Shown here: in pieces, positions 21,713 through 29,778 of the stretch
How positions within the stretch are numbered: the stretch's first letter is position 1
Layout of the letters: each line of letters begins with the position of its first letter
Source of the DNA: Sideroxydans sp.
GTDB taxonomy: Bacteria; Pseudomonadota; Gammaproteobacteria; Burkholderiales; Gallionellaceae
Length of the DNA stretch: 44,433 nucleotides
NCBI GenBank assembly: GCA_029850585.1
Contig: JARCRQ010000075.1
Span: 1 to 44,433 of the forward strand
Direction: 5' to 3'
Made by a program: the position numbers and the translations under genes
Notes under the pieces: generated by a model
Seen by the model: the letters and a program-made list of their open reading frames with translations, nothing else
The model's database searches: none
Told to the model about the DNA's origin: nothing

Positions 21713-21952
21713 ATGACCACCACACTCACCAGCAAAGGGCAAGTGACCATCCCTAAACAAATTCGTGACGCGCTCAATATGGCGGCGGGCTGTGCGGTGC
21801 AGTTCGCGGTGAATAGCGACGGTGAAGTGGTGCTGCATAAAGCCAATGCGCGCACCAGCCGCAAGCCAGACCGCTTTGAAGCTGCACGCGGCAAGGCGGA
21901 CATCAAATGGCGCACCGATGAATTGATGGCATTGTTGCGTGGTAACGACTGA
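21713..21952 (+). CDS. vapB: AbrB/SpoVT-fold antitoxin (VapB-like)
   Basis: A 79-residue swapped-hairpin AbrB-type DNA-binding antitoxin. It begins MTTTLTSKGQVTIPKQIRDAL, the classic SpoVT/AbrB motif. The C-terminal segment (FEAARGKADIKWRTDELMALLRG) should bind the toxin. Its stop codon overlaps the PIN gene start by one base (TGATG). It probably autoregulates through the upstream inverted repeat. It is a different family from the RHH antitoxin at 3.2-3.4 kb, so the two modules are unrelated. Confidence 0.92.
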   Translation: MTTTLTSKGQVTIPKQIRDALNMAAGCAVQFAVNSDGEVVLHKANARTSRKPDRFEAARGKADIKWRTDELMALLRGND

Positions 21953-22350
21953 TGTTGCTGGTCGATACCAATGTGCTAATCGACGTGTTGCAAGACGATC
22001 CCGCATGGGCAGATTGGTCTATTGCACAATTACGCGCGCAAGCAAAAGTTCATCCGCTCGCGATCAACCCGATTATTTACGCCGAGTTATCGCTCAATTT
22101 TTCGCACGTCGAAGTGTTGGATAAAACCCTCGCGAGTATGCAGTTGAGCGTGTTGGAACTGCCGCGCCCCGCCTTGTTTTTAGCGGGTAAAGCCTTTGCC
22201 CAATATCGTCATCGCGGCGGCAAAGGTAACAATGTCCTCGCTGATTTTTTCATCGGCGCGCACGCCGCCGTAATCGGTTGCGCGCTGCTAACCCGCGACA
22301 GCAAACGCTATCAAAGTTATTTCCCCACCGTAAAATTGATTACCCCATGA
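21952..22350 (+). CDS. vapC: PIN-domain toxin (VapC-like)
   Basis: A 132-residue PIN ribonuclease. Acidic residues Asp5 in LLVDTNVLID, Glu in IIYAELS, Asp in VLADFFIGAHA and Asp in LLTRDSKRY make the metal site. The conserved C-terminal pattern RDSKRYQSYFPTVKLI is common in this VapC subgroup. It is coupled upstream to its antitoxin and, unusually, downstream to the DNA methyltransferase gene through a 4-base ATGA overlap (22347-22350). Confidence 0.93.
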   Translation: MLLVDTNVLIDVLQDDPAWADWSIAQLRAQAKVHPLAINPIIYAELSLNFSHVEVLDKTLASMQLSVLELPRPALFLAGKAFAQYRHRGGKGNNVLADFFIGAHAAVIGCALLTRDSKRYQSYFPTVKLITP

Positions 22351-25007
22351 GTTTATACAGCCAACTGCAAGCAGCTCGTAGCGAAGAAGACGTTAAGGAC
22401 GCGTACATCAAAGCCTTGGGATTGAAGGGTTACACCAAGGGCTTGATTGATATTCAGAGCAAAGAAATTTGGTTTGAAGCCAAGGACACGGGCAAAACTT
22501 CCAGCTACGCGATGTTCACGCAACTGCTGCATTACGTTCAAGTCGCGCTCGATAAAGGCGAACCTGTACCGCCGTTTTTAGCGGTCATCGACACCGAAAA
22601 AGCCGCGCTGATGAAGAGTGCGGATGTGCTGCCGTTCTTGAAAAAGAAAACCGTGAAGTGGGGCAAGTCCGCCAGCCAATATACGCAAGACGCTTTGAAC
22701 GAAATCTCGGCTTATATCGGCGCGCATTTTGTCTCGTTCAAAATTGCCACGCACGAAGAAGAATTTATCAGCACCGTCAAAGCCGCGATTTTATCGGGCG
22801 ATATTATTCGCACACCGATTACGCCCGACAACCTAAAACAGGTGTTTGATAAATGGGTGGAAATGATCGGGCGCGAGATTAACGGCGTGACGGAAGAAGA
22901 TTACGCGCTGCTGTTTTTTGCCGACATCATGCACGACGGCACGGTGTCCACCCACGACAATTTGCCCGCCGAATTGCTGCATAAAAACGGCGCGCCCGTG
23001 TTTAGTCTCAATCGGCAGCCCTCATCCCAACCTTCCCCCGGAGGGGGAAGGGGCGAACGTGAAAAGCAATCGCAAATTTTCGAGCTGGGCAACAAAGAAG
23101 GCTACCGCCGCTTCTGGGCGATTTATCACAAACCGCCTAAAGCCGAACACCGCAATTATTTATTGGAACGCCGCGACAGCTTGATTCCACTGGACGAACG
23201 CAGTTTTAAGGGCGCGTACTACACACCCTTAGCGGTGGTCGATAAAGCCTACGACAAACTCACCGAGACCTTGGGCAAAAATTGGCAAAGGGAATATATC
23301 GTTTGGGATATGTGCTGCGGCGTAGGCAATCTGGAAGTCAAACACAGCAACCCGCGCAACCTCTACATGAGCACCTTGGACGAGGCGGATGTGGACGTAA
23401 TGAAAGCCACCAAAACCTGCGTCGCCGCGACCCGTTTTCAATACGATTATTTGAATGACGACATCGTCGATGCGTCCACCATGAGCGCGGAACTGTTTGC
23501 CGCCACCCCTGTAGCGGGCGAGCCTGTCGCCGCGACTGGCGCGACGAATTCAGCCCGCACGGTGGGCAGTATTGACTACAGCCTGACCAACAAAATGCCG
23601 CTGGGATTGCGCACAGCGATAGCGGAAGGCAAGAAGATTTTGGTGCTGATAAATCCGCCGTATGCGGAGGCTGCGAACACTTTAGGTAATGAGGGAAAGA
23701 CCGATGTGGCAACCACGCGCGCAGCTGCCAGCATGGGTGATTACGGCTATGCCTCGCGCGAATTATTTACTCAGTTCATTGCGCGGATTGCACAAGAAAT
23801 ACCCAATGCAACCTTGGCAATGTTCAGCACTTTGAAATATATCAATGCCTCTAATTTTGAAAAATTTAGGCAAGTTTGGAATGCAAAATACCTCGGTGGT
23901 TTTATTGTTCACAGCAAAGTTTTTGATGGAATCAAAGGTGATTTTCCAATTGGACTTTTAGTTTGGGCAACCGACCAAAATGCAGAAAAGAAACAGCCCA
24001 TTGTTGAAATTGCAACGGAAGTTTTTGATAAACGGATGCAAGCAATTGGCGAGAAGTATTTTTTCAATTTGCCGAATAGTCAAATGCTCACGAATTGGAT
24101 AGGTCGTCAGAAACCCAATGAAATAGAGGTTTTGCCGCTTATTAACGCCGTTACGCCCACTACCAAAACCAAGGGGGTGCGGCGCACACAATGGTCGGAT
24201 GGTGCAATCGGACACATGCTTTCTGACAGTAATGATTTACAAAATTCAGGACAGGCGACAGCGTTGTTTTCTTCTGTGCATAGCATCGGACACAAAGGTG
24301 GATTTTTTGTTACCGCCGAAAATCTTTGGCAAGCGTCGGTAATTTTTTCTGTACGTCGCTTGGTAAAACCCACTTGGCTTAACGACCGCGACCAATTTTT
24401 ACAACCGTCACAACCGCTCTCCGACGAGTTCAAATCTGATTGTTTGCTGTGGATGTTGTTCAACGGCAGCAACCTCACCGCTGGCGCAAACGACCTCGCA
24501 TGGAACGGTAAAAATTGGTCGCTGGTGAATCATTTCATTCCGTTTAGCGAAGCCGAAGTCGGCGCGCCGGATCGGTTTGAATCGGATTTTATGGTGGACT
24601 ATTTGGCGGCGTTGCCAGCGTTAAAAACACCCTCACCCCAACCCTCTCCCGCCAGCGGGCGAGGGAGCAAAAGCGAGGCAGGCAAACAAAGCGACGCTTC
24701 GCTTCCCTCGCCCGTTTACGGGAGAGGGACTGAGGGTGAGGGACTTTCAGCCGAAGCCCGCGCCGTGCTCGATGCGGGTCGCAGCTTATGGCAAGCCTAT
24801 TTTGCGCACACCGATGTGCGCACAGTGCGCGATGAATTAAAACTCAATCGCCCCGATGTGGGCTGGTATCAAATTCGCAACGCATTGAAAAAACGCAACG
24901 AGAGCGGCGACACCGCCCCTGTCGATTTCACACCGTTTGAAACCGCCTACAAAACCTTGAGCGAAAAACTGCAACCGCAAGTGTTTGAGTTGGGTTTTTT
25001 GCGTTAG
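22347..25007 (+). CDS. DNA adenine/cytosine-N4 methyltransferase, probable type IIG restriction-modification enzyme
   Basis: An 886-residue protein starting MSLYSQLQAARSEEDV inside the VapC stop codon. SAM motif I (DMCCGVGN) is near residue 320 and the amino-methyltransferase motif IV NPPY near residue 436. The N-terminal ~150 residues contain IDIQSKEIWFEAKD, which could be a PD-(D/E)xK nuclease core (Glu-Ala-Lys); this is inference. The C-terminal half probably recognises the target. Bases 23.8-24.0 kb are AT-rich compared with the rest, suggesting an exchanged recognition region. Three copies of the palindromic repeat are read in frame (near residues 225-237 and 762-799). If the nuclease core is real this is a single-chain restriction-modification enzyme; otherwise a solitary methyltransferase. 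Confidence 0.8.
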   Translation: MSLYSQLQAARSEEDVKDAYIKALGLKGYTKGLIDIQSKEIWFEAKDTGKTSSYAMFTQLLHYVQVALDKGEPVPPFLAVIDTEKAALMKSADVLPFLKKKTVKWGKSASQYTQDALNEISAYIGAHFVSFKIATHEEEFISTVKAAILSGDIIRTPITPDNLKQVFDKWVEMIGREINGVTEEDYALLFFADIMHDGTVSTHDNLPAELLHKNGAPVFSLNRQPSSQPSPGGGRGEREKQSQIFELGNKEGYRRFWAIYHKPPKAEHRNYLLERRDSLIPLDERSFKGAYYTPLAVVDKAYDKLTETLGKNWQREYIVWDMCCGVGNLEVKHSNPRNLYMSTLDEADVDVMKATKTCVAATRFQYDYLNDDIVDASTMSAELFAATPVAGEPVAATGATNSARTVGSIDYSLTNKMPLGLRTAIAEGKKILVLINPPYAEAANTLGNEGKTDVATTRAAASMGDYGYASRELFTQFIARIAQEIPNATLAMFSTLKYINASNFEKFRQVWNAKYLGGFIVHSKVFDGIKGDFPIGLLVWATDQNAEKKQPIVEIATEVFDKRMQAIGEKYFFNLPNSQMLTNWIGRQKPNEIEVLPLINAVTPTTKTKGVRRTQWSDGAIGHMLSDSNDLQNSGQATALFSSVHSIGHKGGFFVTAENLWQASVIFSVRRLVKPTWLNDRDQFLQPSQPLSDEFKSDCLLWMLFNGSNLTAGANDLAWNGKNWSLVNHFIPFSEAEVGAPDRFESDFMVDYLAALPALKTPSPQPSPASGRGSKSEAGKQSDASLPSPVYGRGTEGEGLSAEARAVLDAGRSLWQAYFAHTDVRTVRDELKLNRPDVGWYQIRNALKKRNESGDTAPVDFTPFETAYKTLSEKLQPQVFELGFLR
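23019..23055 (+). repeat. GC-rich palindromic repeat, copy C (in frame in methyltransferase)
   Basis: CCCTCATCCCAACC, TTCCCCC and GGGGGAAGG arms; translated SSQPSPGGGRGE. It interrupts the segment between VFSLN and FELGNKEGYRRFWA. Confidence 0.85.
24630..24665 (+). repeat. GC-rich palindromic repeat, copy D (in frame in methyltransferase)
   Basis: CCCTCACCCCAACCCTCTCCC left arm, GCCAGC loop, GGGCGAGGG right arm; translated TPSPQPSPASGRGS. The left arm is identical to copy A in metG. Confidence 0.92.
24705..24742 (-). repeat. GC-rich palindromic repeat, copy E (inverse orientation, in frame)
   Basis: CCCTCGCCC, TTTACG loop, GGGAGAGGG then ACTGAGGGTGAGGG: the reverse complement of the copy D layout. 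With copy D, 40 bases away, it makes a composite inverted structure inside one coding frame, translated LPSPVYGRGTEGEG. Confidence 0.9.
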
Positions 25008-25020
25008 GCAGAACGAGAAA

Positions 25021-27258
25021 ATGCCGCTTCCATTAACTATGTCCATCGCCCGTATCGCCCTCGATATTCCGCTCGCCACTTTGTTTGATTACACGGTGGA
25101 TGCGGCTATGGATGTCGCGGTGGGGCAGCGCGTGATTGTGCCGTTTGGCACGCGGCAGATGCTGGGCGTGGTGATGGAATGCGTGGCGAGTTCCGACATG
25201 GATGCCGCAAAAATAAAACCCATCACGCGCGCTTTGCAGGATTGCGCGCCTTTGTCGCATGAGCTGTTGCGGCTGCTGAATTTTTGCAGCGAGTATTACC
25301 GTTATCCGATCGGGCAAACCGTGTTGCCCGCGCTGCCCACGCGCTTACGTTCGGATGAGCCGATTGTCGTGAAATCCATCGTGAGTTATCGCTTGAGTGC
25401 GCAGGGTGCGGCGTTGGATTTGAGCGCGCTGCCTAAGAATAAAAAAGTGCAGTTGCGGATTTTGAATTTGCTATTGGTGCGTGCGCATAGCAAGGCGGAA
25501 TTAAAAGCGGTGGCGACGACGGTTAGCGCGGCGTTGAAATTGTTGGTGAGTGAAGGGTGGGTGGAGGAGTTTGACGTTACGCAAAACCCTCACCTCAATC
25601 CTCTCCCGCAGGCGGGCGAGGAGGCAAACGAGAAGTGCCATTTATTTAATGGGGCACACACCTTAACGGTGGAGCAGCAAGTCGCAGTGGATGCGGTCAC
25701 CAGTGCGCAAAATTTCCAGTGTTTTTTGCTGCATGGCATCACGGGTAGCGGCAAGACCGAGGTGTATGTACACCTTATGCACCATGCTTTACAGCGCGAT
25801 GGGCAGGTGTTGTTACTTGTGCCCGAAATCAATCTCACGCCGCAGTTGGAGGACTATTTTCGCAGTCGTTTTCCCGATGTGGACATCACCAGTTTGCATA
25901 GTGGGCTGAGTGAAAGAGCGCGGTTGGAAAACTGGTTAGACGCGCAACAAGGGCGCGCCAAAATTATTTTAGGCACGCGTTTGTCGGTGTTCGCCGAGCT
26001 GCCAAAACTCGCGCTCATCATCGTTGATGAAGAACACGATGCGTCGTTCAAGCAACAAGATGGCTTGCGCTATTCGGCGCGCGATGTGGCGATTTTTCGC
26101 GCAAGTCAGCGCGGCGTGCCTATCGTGCTAGGCTCGGCCACGCCTAGCTTAGAGAGCTTTCACAATGCGCAAACGGGGCGATACAAAATGCTCACTTTGC
26201 AGCAGCGTGCCAATGCCAGTGCGCGCCTGCCGACGGTGCGCTGCATTCATACCAAACAAAATTTAATGAAGGACGGCATCAGCGAAATTTTGTTGCGCGA
26301 GATTGAATTACGCATCACGCGCGGCGAGCAAAGTTTGCTGTTTATCAATCGACGCGGTTATGCGCCCGTGTTGATGTGTGGCGGGTGTGGCTGGTTGTCG
26401 GACTGCAAAAATTGCGCAGGAAAAATGGTGCTGCATCTGCAAGACCAACGCTTGCGTTGCCACCATTGCGGCTATCAAATTCGCCCGCCTAAAGTGTGTC
26501 CCGACTGTGCCAGCAATGACTTGCATCCCATCGGCAGCGGCACGCAACGCATTGAGGAAGTTTTGCAAGAACGCTTTCCTACTGCGCGAATTCTGCGTGT
26601 CGATAGAGATAGCACACGCAATAAACGCGCTTGGCAAACCATGCGTGAACAGATTCATGCCAACGAGGTGGACATCTTGGTTGGCACGCAAATGTTGGCG
26701 AAGGGGCACGACTTTCCCGCGCTCACTTTGGTCGGCGTACTTAATCCTGATAGCGCGTTGTACAGCAGCGATTTTCGCGCCAGCGAAAAACTATATGCAC
26801 AGTTAGCGCAAGTGTCGGGACGGGCAGGTCGCGCCGATAAAGCGGGCGAAGTGATTATTCAAACCGAGTTTCCCGACCATCCTTTGTATCGCGCTTTGCA
26901 ACGCCACGACTTCAACGGCTTTGCCGCTGAACAGCTTGCCGAACGTGATATGGCGGGCTTTCCACCGTTTCATTTTCAAGCGATTTTGCGTGCTGAAGGC
27001 AAGGTAGAGGGCGAGGTTTATGCCTATCTCAATCAAGCGCGCACGGCGGCGATGGCGTTGGCTCATCCCGTCGAAGTATTGGGTGTCGTGCCTGCCGCGC
27101 TGGCACGTCGCGCCAATCATGTGCGCGCACATTTGCTGATTCAAGCAAGCTCTCGACGCGCGCTGCAAACTTTTTTACGCGACTGGCAATTTGATTTGGA
27201 TGCGATTCCGCATCACAAACTGCGCTGCGCGCTGGACATCGACCCCCTAGAGTTTTAG
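25021..27258 (+). CDS. priA: Primosomal replication restart helicase PriA
   Basis: ATP-dependent 3'-5' helicase that reloads DnaB at stalled forks. I placed the start at ATG 25021 (MPLPLTMSIAR, GAGAAA just upstream); ATG 25039 is an alternative that matches the usual family opening. The 3' DNA-binding domain (ALDIPLATLFDYTV) is followed by Walker A GITGSGKTE near residue 239 and the DEEH box (IIVDEEHDASFKQQD). The Cys cluster (CGGCGWLSDCKNC, CHHCG, CPDC from about residue 453) binds two zinc ions. Copy F of the palindromic repeat is translated as NPLPQAGEEA between the N-terminal and helicase domains. A 13-base gap separates it from the methyltransferase. Confidence 0.96.
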   Translation: MPLPLTMSIARIALDIPLATLFDYTVDAAMDVAVGQRVIVPFGTRQMLGVVMECVASSDMDAAKIKPITRALQDCAPLSHELLRLLNFCSEYYRYPIGQTVLPALPTRLRSDEPIVVKSIVSYRLSAQGAALDLSALPKNKKVQLRILNLLLVRAHSKAELKAVATTVSAALKLLVSEGWVEEFDVTQNPHLNPLPQAGEEANEKCHLFNGAHTLTVEQQVAVDAVTSAQNFQCFLLHGITGSGKTEVYVHLMHHALQRDGQVLLLVPEINLTPQLEDYFRSRFPDVDITSLHSGLSERARLENWLDAQQGRAKIILGTRLSVFAELPKLALIIVDEEHDASFKQQDGLRYSARDVAIFRASQRGVPIVLGSATPSLESFHNAQTGRYKMLTLQQRANASARLPTVRCIHTKQNLMKDGISEILLREIELRITRGEQSLLFINRRGYAPVLMCGGCGWLSDCKNCAGKMVLHLQDQRLRCHHCGYQIRPPKVCPDCASNDLHPIGSGTQRIEEVLQERFPTARILRVDRDSTRNKRAWQTMREQIHANEVDILVGTQMLAKGHDFPALTLVGVLNPDSALYSSDFRASEKLYAQLAQVSGRAGRADKAGEVIIQTEFPDHPLYRALQRHDFNGFAAEQLAERDMAGFPPFHFQAILRAEGKVEGEVYAYLNQARTAAMALAHPVEVLGVVPAALARRANHVRAHLLIQASSRRALQTFLRDWQFDLDAIPHHKLRCALDIDPLEF
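25588..25624 (+). repeat. GC-rich palindromic repeat, copy F (in frame in priA)
   Basis: CCCTCACCTCAATCCTCTCCC left arm, short loop, GGCGGGCGAGGAGG right arm, read as NPHLNPLPQAGEEA in the linker before the helicase domain. Confidence 0.88.
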
Positions 27259-27329
27259 AGTGCCGCTCCTAAAAAATCCAACCTTCGTTCACACGAAACA
27301 AGAAGCGCGGCGACTATGTTTCATGGGGA

Positions 27330-27413
27330 ATGCCCTTGCGGCATCGCGGCTTCGTTTATCGCACCAACCTTGCAGCTTTAGCTGCGTAGTTTGGTGGTGA
27401 TGCCCGAACGGGT
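27330..27413 (+). other. Three consecutive hairpins in the leader of the cytochrome gene
   Basis: The 200-base gap after priA holds three stems: ATGCC/GGCAT (27330-27344), a nested CACCAA/TTGGTG with inner GCAGC/GCTGC (27362-27396), and CCCG/CGGG (27403-27412). No long T run follows, so a simple terminator is not evident. The ribosome binding site AAGGAATTGAT precedes the ATG at 27461. It could be a structured mRNA leader or a dispersed repeat; no known riboswitch class is recognised. Confidence 0.4.
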
Positions 27414-27460
27414 AGAAGGTTAAATTTTTAGCTCGTCGTTAAACCCACCAAGGAATTGAT

Positions 27461-28207
27461 ATGGCTATCCACCGTTATTACACGCTGACTTTGAGCGAAA
27501 AGTTGCTCTACACCTCGTTCCTGTTGCTGGTGGGGCTGGGTTATTTAATGGCGACGGCGTATTTGTATGTCACGCACGAAATGAATGACAACAAGCCAGG
27601 GCTGTCGGTGGCGGACGTGGCGAATAGCTATTACGGCAACCGCAGCGGCACGCGTTTGGAGGCGGCGATTAGGGGGCCGATGGCAGGGTTTATCGAGGAA
27701 GAAGATCGCGGCACGATGGTGGCGTGGCTCAAAAGTGGTGCGCCTGAAAAAACTTTTGAGGGCGACATCAAACCGATTTTGAGCAAGACCTGTTTGAATT
27801 GTCATGTGGCGAGTTCGGGGCAAAACTTACCTGATTTTTCCAGCTACGCGGGGCTGCATAAATATGCCGAAGTCGATACCGGCATGTCGATGGCGAGCTT
27901 GCTCAAACTGTCGCACATTCATTTATTTGGCATCAGCATTTTGCTATTCATTTTGGGTTTTATTTTTATTCAAAGCGAAGTCAACGTGCACTTCAAACGC
28001 TTCCTCGTCGTGTCGCCGATGATTGCGGTGTTCGTCGATGTGTTGGCGTGGTTCTTAACTAAATGGGATGCGCATTACGCTGTGGTGGTCATCGTCGCAG
28101 GCGCGGTGTTGGGCTTCTCGATGGCGGCGCAAATTTTGATTTCGCTGTATCAAATTTGGCTGCTCAAAGCCCCCGCTCATCCTGATTTACATCCTCCGTT
28201 GAAATGA
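27461..28207 (+). CDS. Membrane-bound c-type cytochrome domain protein
   Basis: A 248-residue protein with an N-terminal membrane helix (LLYTSFLLLVGLGYLMATAYLY), a periplasmic segment with a single heme-c site C111-L-N-C114-H115, and about three C-terminal membrane helices (ISILLFILGFIFI, MIAVFVDVLAWFL, AVVVIVAGAVLGFS). A conserved His pair (LSHIHLFG) in the second helix region could ligate a heme. It probably moves electrons at the inner membrane. Its stop overlaps the start of the FAD dehydrogenase gene by four bases, so the two may work together. I know no established name for this family. Confidence 0.8.
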   Translation: MAIHRYYTLTLSEKLLYTSFLLLVGLGYLMATAYLYVTHEMNDNKPGLSVADVANSYYGNRSGTRLEAAIRGPMAGFIEEEDRGTMVAWLKSGAPEKTFEGDIKPILSKTCLNCHVASSGQNLPDFSSYAGLHKYAEVDTGMSMASLLKLSHIHLFGISILLFILGFIFIQSEVNVHFKRFLVVSPMIAVFVDVLAWFLTKWDAHYAVVVIVAGAVLGFSMAAQILISLYQIWLLKAPAHPDLHPPLK

Positions 28208-29595
28208 TAGACGCGCTAGTAAAAATCGTCGGCGCAGAGCATGTGCTGACTGGCGAGCACGCGCAACCGTATTGCCGCGATTGGCGCGGACGCTATGCAG
28301 GCACAGCTTTGGCAGTCGTTTTTCCAAGCAACACTGAGCAAGTCGCCGCCGTCGTGCAACTGTGTGCGGCAAACAATATCAGCATCGTGCCGCAAGGCGG
28401 CAACACCAGTTTGTGCGGCGGCAGCGTGCCCTTGCCTCGCGGCGTGCAAGTGCTGGTGAATGTGTCGCGCTTGAATCAAATTCGTGAATTGGACGCGCTC
28501 AATTACACCGTGACCGTTGAAGCGGGATGCAAATTGGCGACGCTGTACGCCGCTGCCGATGCCGCGAATCGTTTGTTCCCATTGGGCTTGACGGCTATCG
28601 CGCCGCACTGCGAAATCGGCGGCAATCTTTCTACCAATGCGGGCGGCATCGGCGTGTTGCGTTACGGCAACATGCGCGATTTAGTGTTGGGCGTGGAAGT
28701 GGTGCTGCCTGACGGGCGCATCTGGCACGGCTTGCGCAGCTTGCGCAAAGACAATACTGGCTACGACCTTAAACATTTATTTATCGGCGCGGAAGGCACG
28801 TTAGGCATCGTTACCGCCGCCGTGCTGAAGCTGTTTCCGCGCCCTAAAGCCGTCGCGCATGGCTGTATTGCAGTGCGTGACCCTGCCACGGCGGTGGCGT
28901 TGTTGGCGCATTTGCGTGCCAGCTGTGGCGACAATATCAGCAGCTTTGAAATTATCTCGCGCAGTTGTTTAGAGCTGGTTTTTAAGCACATTCCCGACAC
29001 GCGTGAACCGTTTGAGCAGCCTTATGAATGGATGGTGCTAACGCAATTAGCGCATGTGCTAGACACGCCTCTAGACGCGCCCTTACGCGCCGCTTTAGCC
29101 AGTTTTTCGGGCGAGGTTTTGGCTGCGGAAGTCACTGCGGATAAGGCACAAGCCGAACGCTGGTGGACGCTGCGACGCAACATCAGCGAAGCGCAAAAGC
29201 GTGAGGGCATCAGCATCAAACACGATGTGTCGGTGCCCATTTCACGCCTGGCGGAATTTATCGCACGCGCCAATCAGACCTTGCGTGAGCAATATGCCCA
29301 GAGCCGCATTGTGGCGTTTGGGCATATCGGCGATGGCAACATTCATTACAACATTTCGCACCGAGATGCCTTGCAAAATCAGGCTTTCATCGCCACGCAT
29401 GAAACGGCAATCAATCGTTGCGTGTATCAAATTGTTGCCGAATTAAATGGCAGCATCAGTGCTGAACATGGTTTGGGGCAACTCAAGCGCGACGAGATTC
29501 ATCAGTACAAAAGCGCGTTGGAATTGGAGTTGATGCAACGCGTTAAAGCCGCACTTGATCCGCACGGTCTGATGAACCCTGGCAAGCTCATTTAG
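28204..29595 (+). CDS. FAD-linked 2-hydroxyacid dehydrogenase (GlcD/D-2-hydroxyglutarate type)
   Basis: A 463-residue flavoprotein. The N-terminal FAD-binding domain carries VPQGGNTSLCGGSVP and the strand CEIGGNLSTNAGGIGVLRYGNMRDLVLG; the C-terminal FAD-oxidase domain includes FGHIGDGNIHYN and SAEHGLGQLKRDEI and ends GLMNPGKL. Members oxidise D-lactate, glycolate or D-2-hydroxyglutarate and pass electrons to quinone, cytochrome or ETF; the substrate cannot be read. The frame opens at ATGA over the cytochrome stop, which suggests that the membrane cytochrome is its electron acceptor (inference). Confidence 0.88.
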   Translation: MIDALVKIVGAEHVLTGEHAQPYCRDWRGRYAGTALAVVFPSNTEQVAAVVQLCAANNISIVPQGGNTSLCGGSVPLPRGVQVLVNVSRLNQIRELDALNYTVTVEAGCKLATLYAAADAANRLFPLGLTAIAPHCEIGGNLSTNAGGIGVLRYGNMRDLVLGVEVVLPDGRIWHGLRSLRKDNTGYDLKHLFIGAEGTLGIVTAAVLKLFPRPKAVAHGCIAVRDPATAVALLAHLRASCGDNISSFEIISRSCLELVFKHIPDTREPFEQPYEWMVLTQLAHVLDTPLDAPLRAALASFSGEVLAAEVTADKAQAERWWTLRRNISEAQKREGISIKHDVSVPISRLAEFIARANQTLREQYAQSRIVAFGHIGDGNIHYNISHRDALQNQAFIATHETAINRCVYQIVAELNGSISAEHGLGQLKRDEIHQYKSALELELMQRVKAALDPHGLMNPGKLI

Positions 29596-29778
29596 GCGTG
29601 TTGCGCAAGATGCGGCAATCCCTATCTCCATTGCTGTGCAAGGGTTTTGCGGGTGCGAATTTTTGCCCCCCAATAAAACTTAAACCTGCTACATTGCCGC
29701 GCCTGCTCAGCGAGTTTTTTATCTGAGTAGCGCGCCAAAAAAATTTATCTTGCAACTTAAATCCTCTGGAGAAACGAC

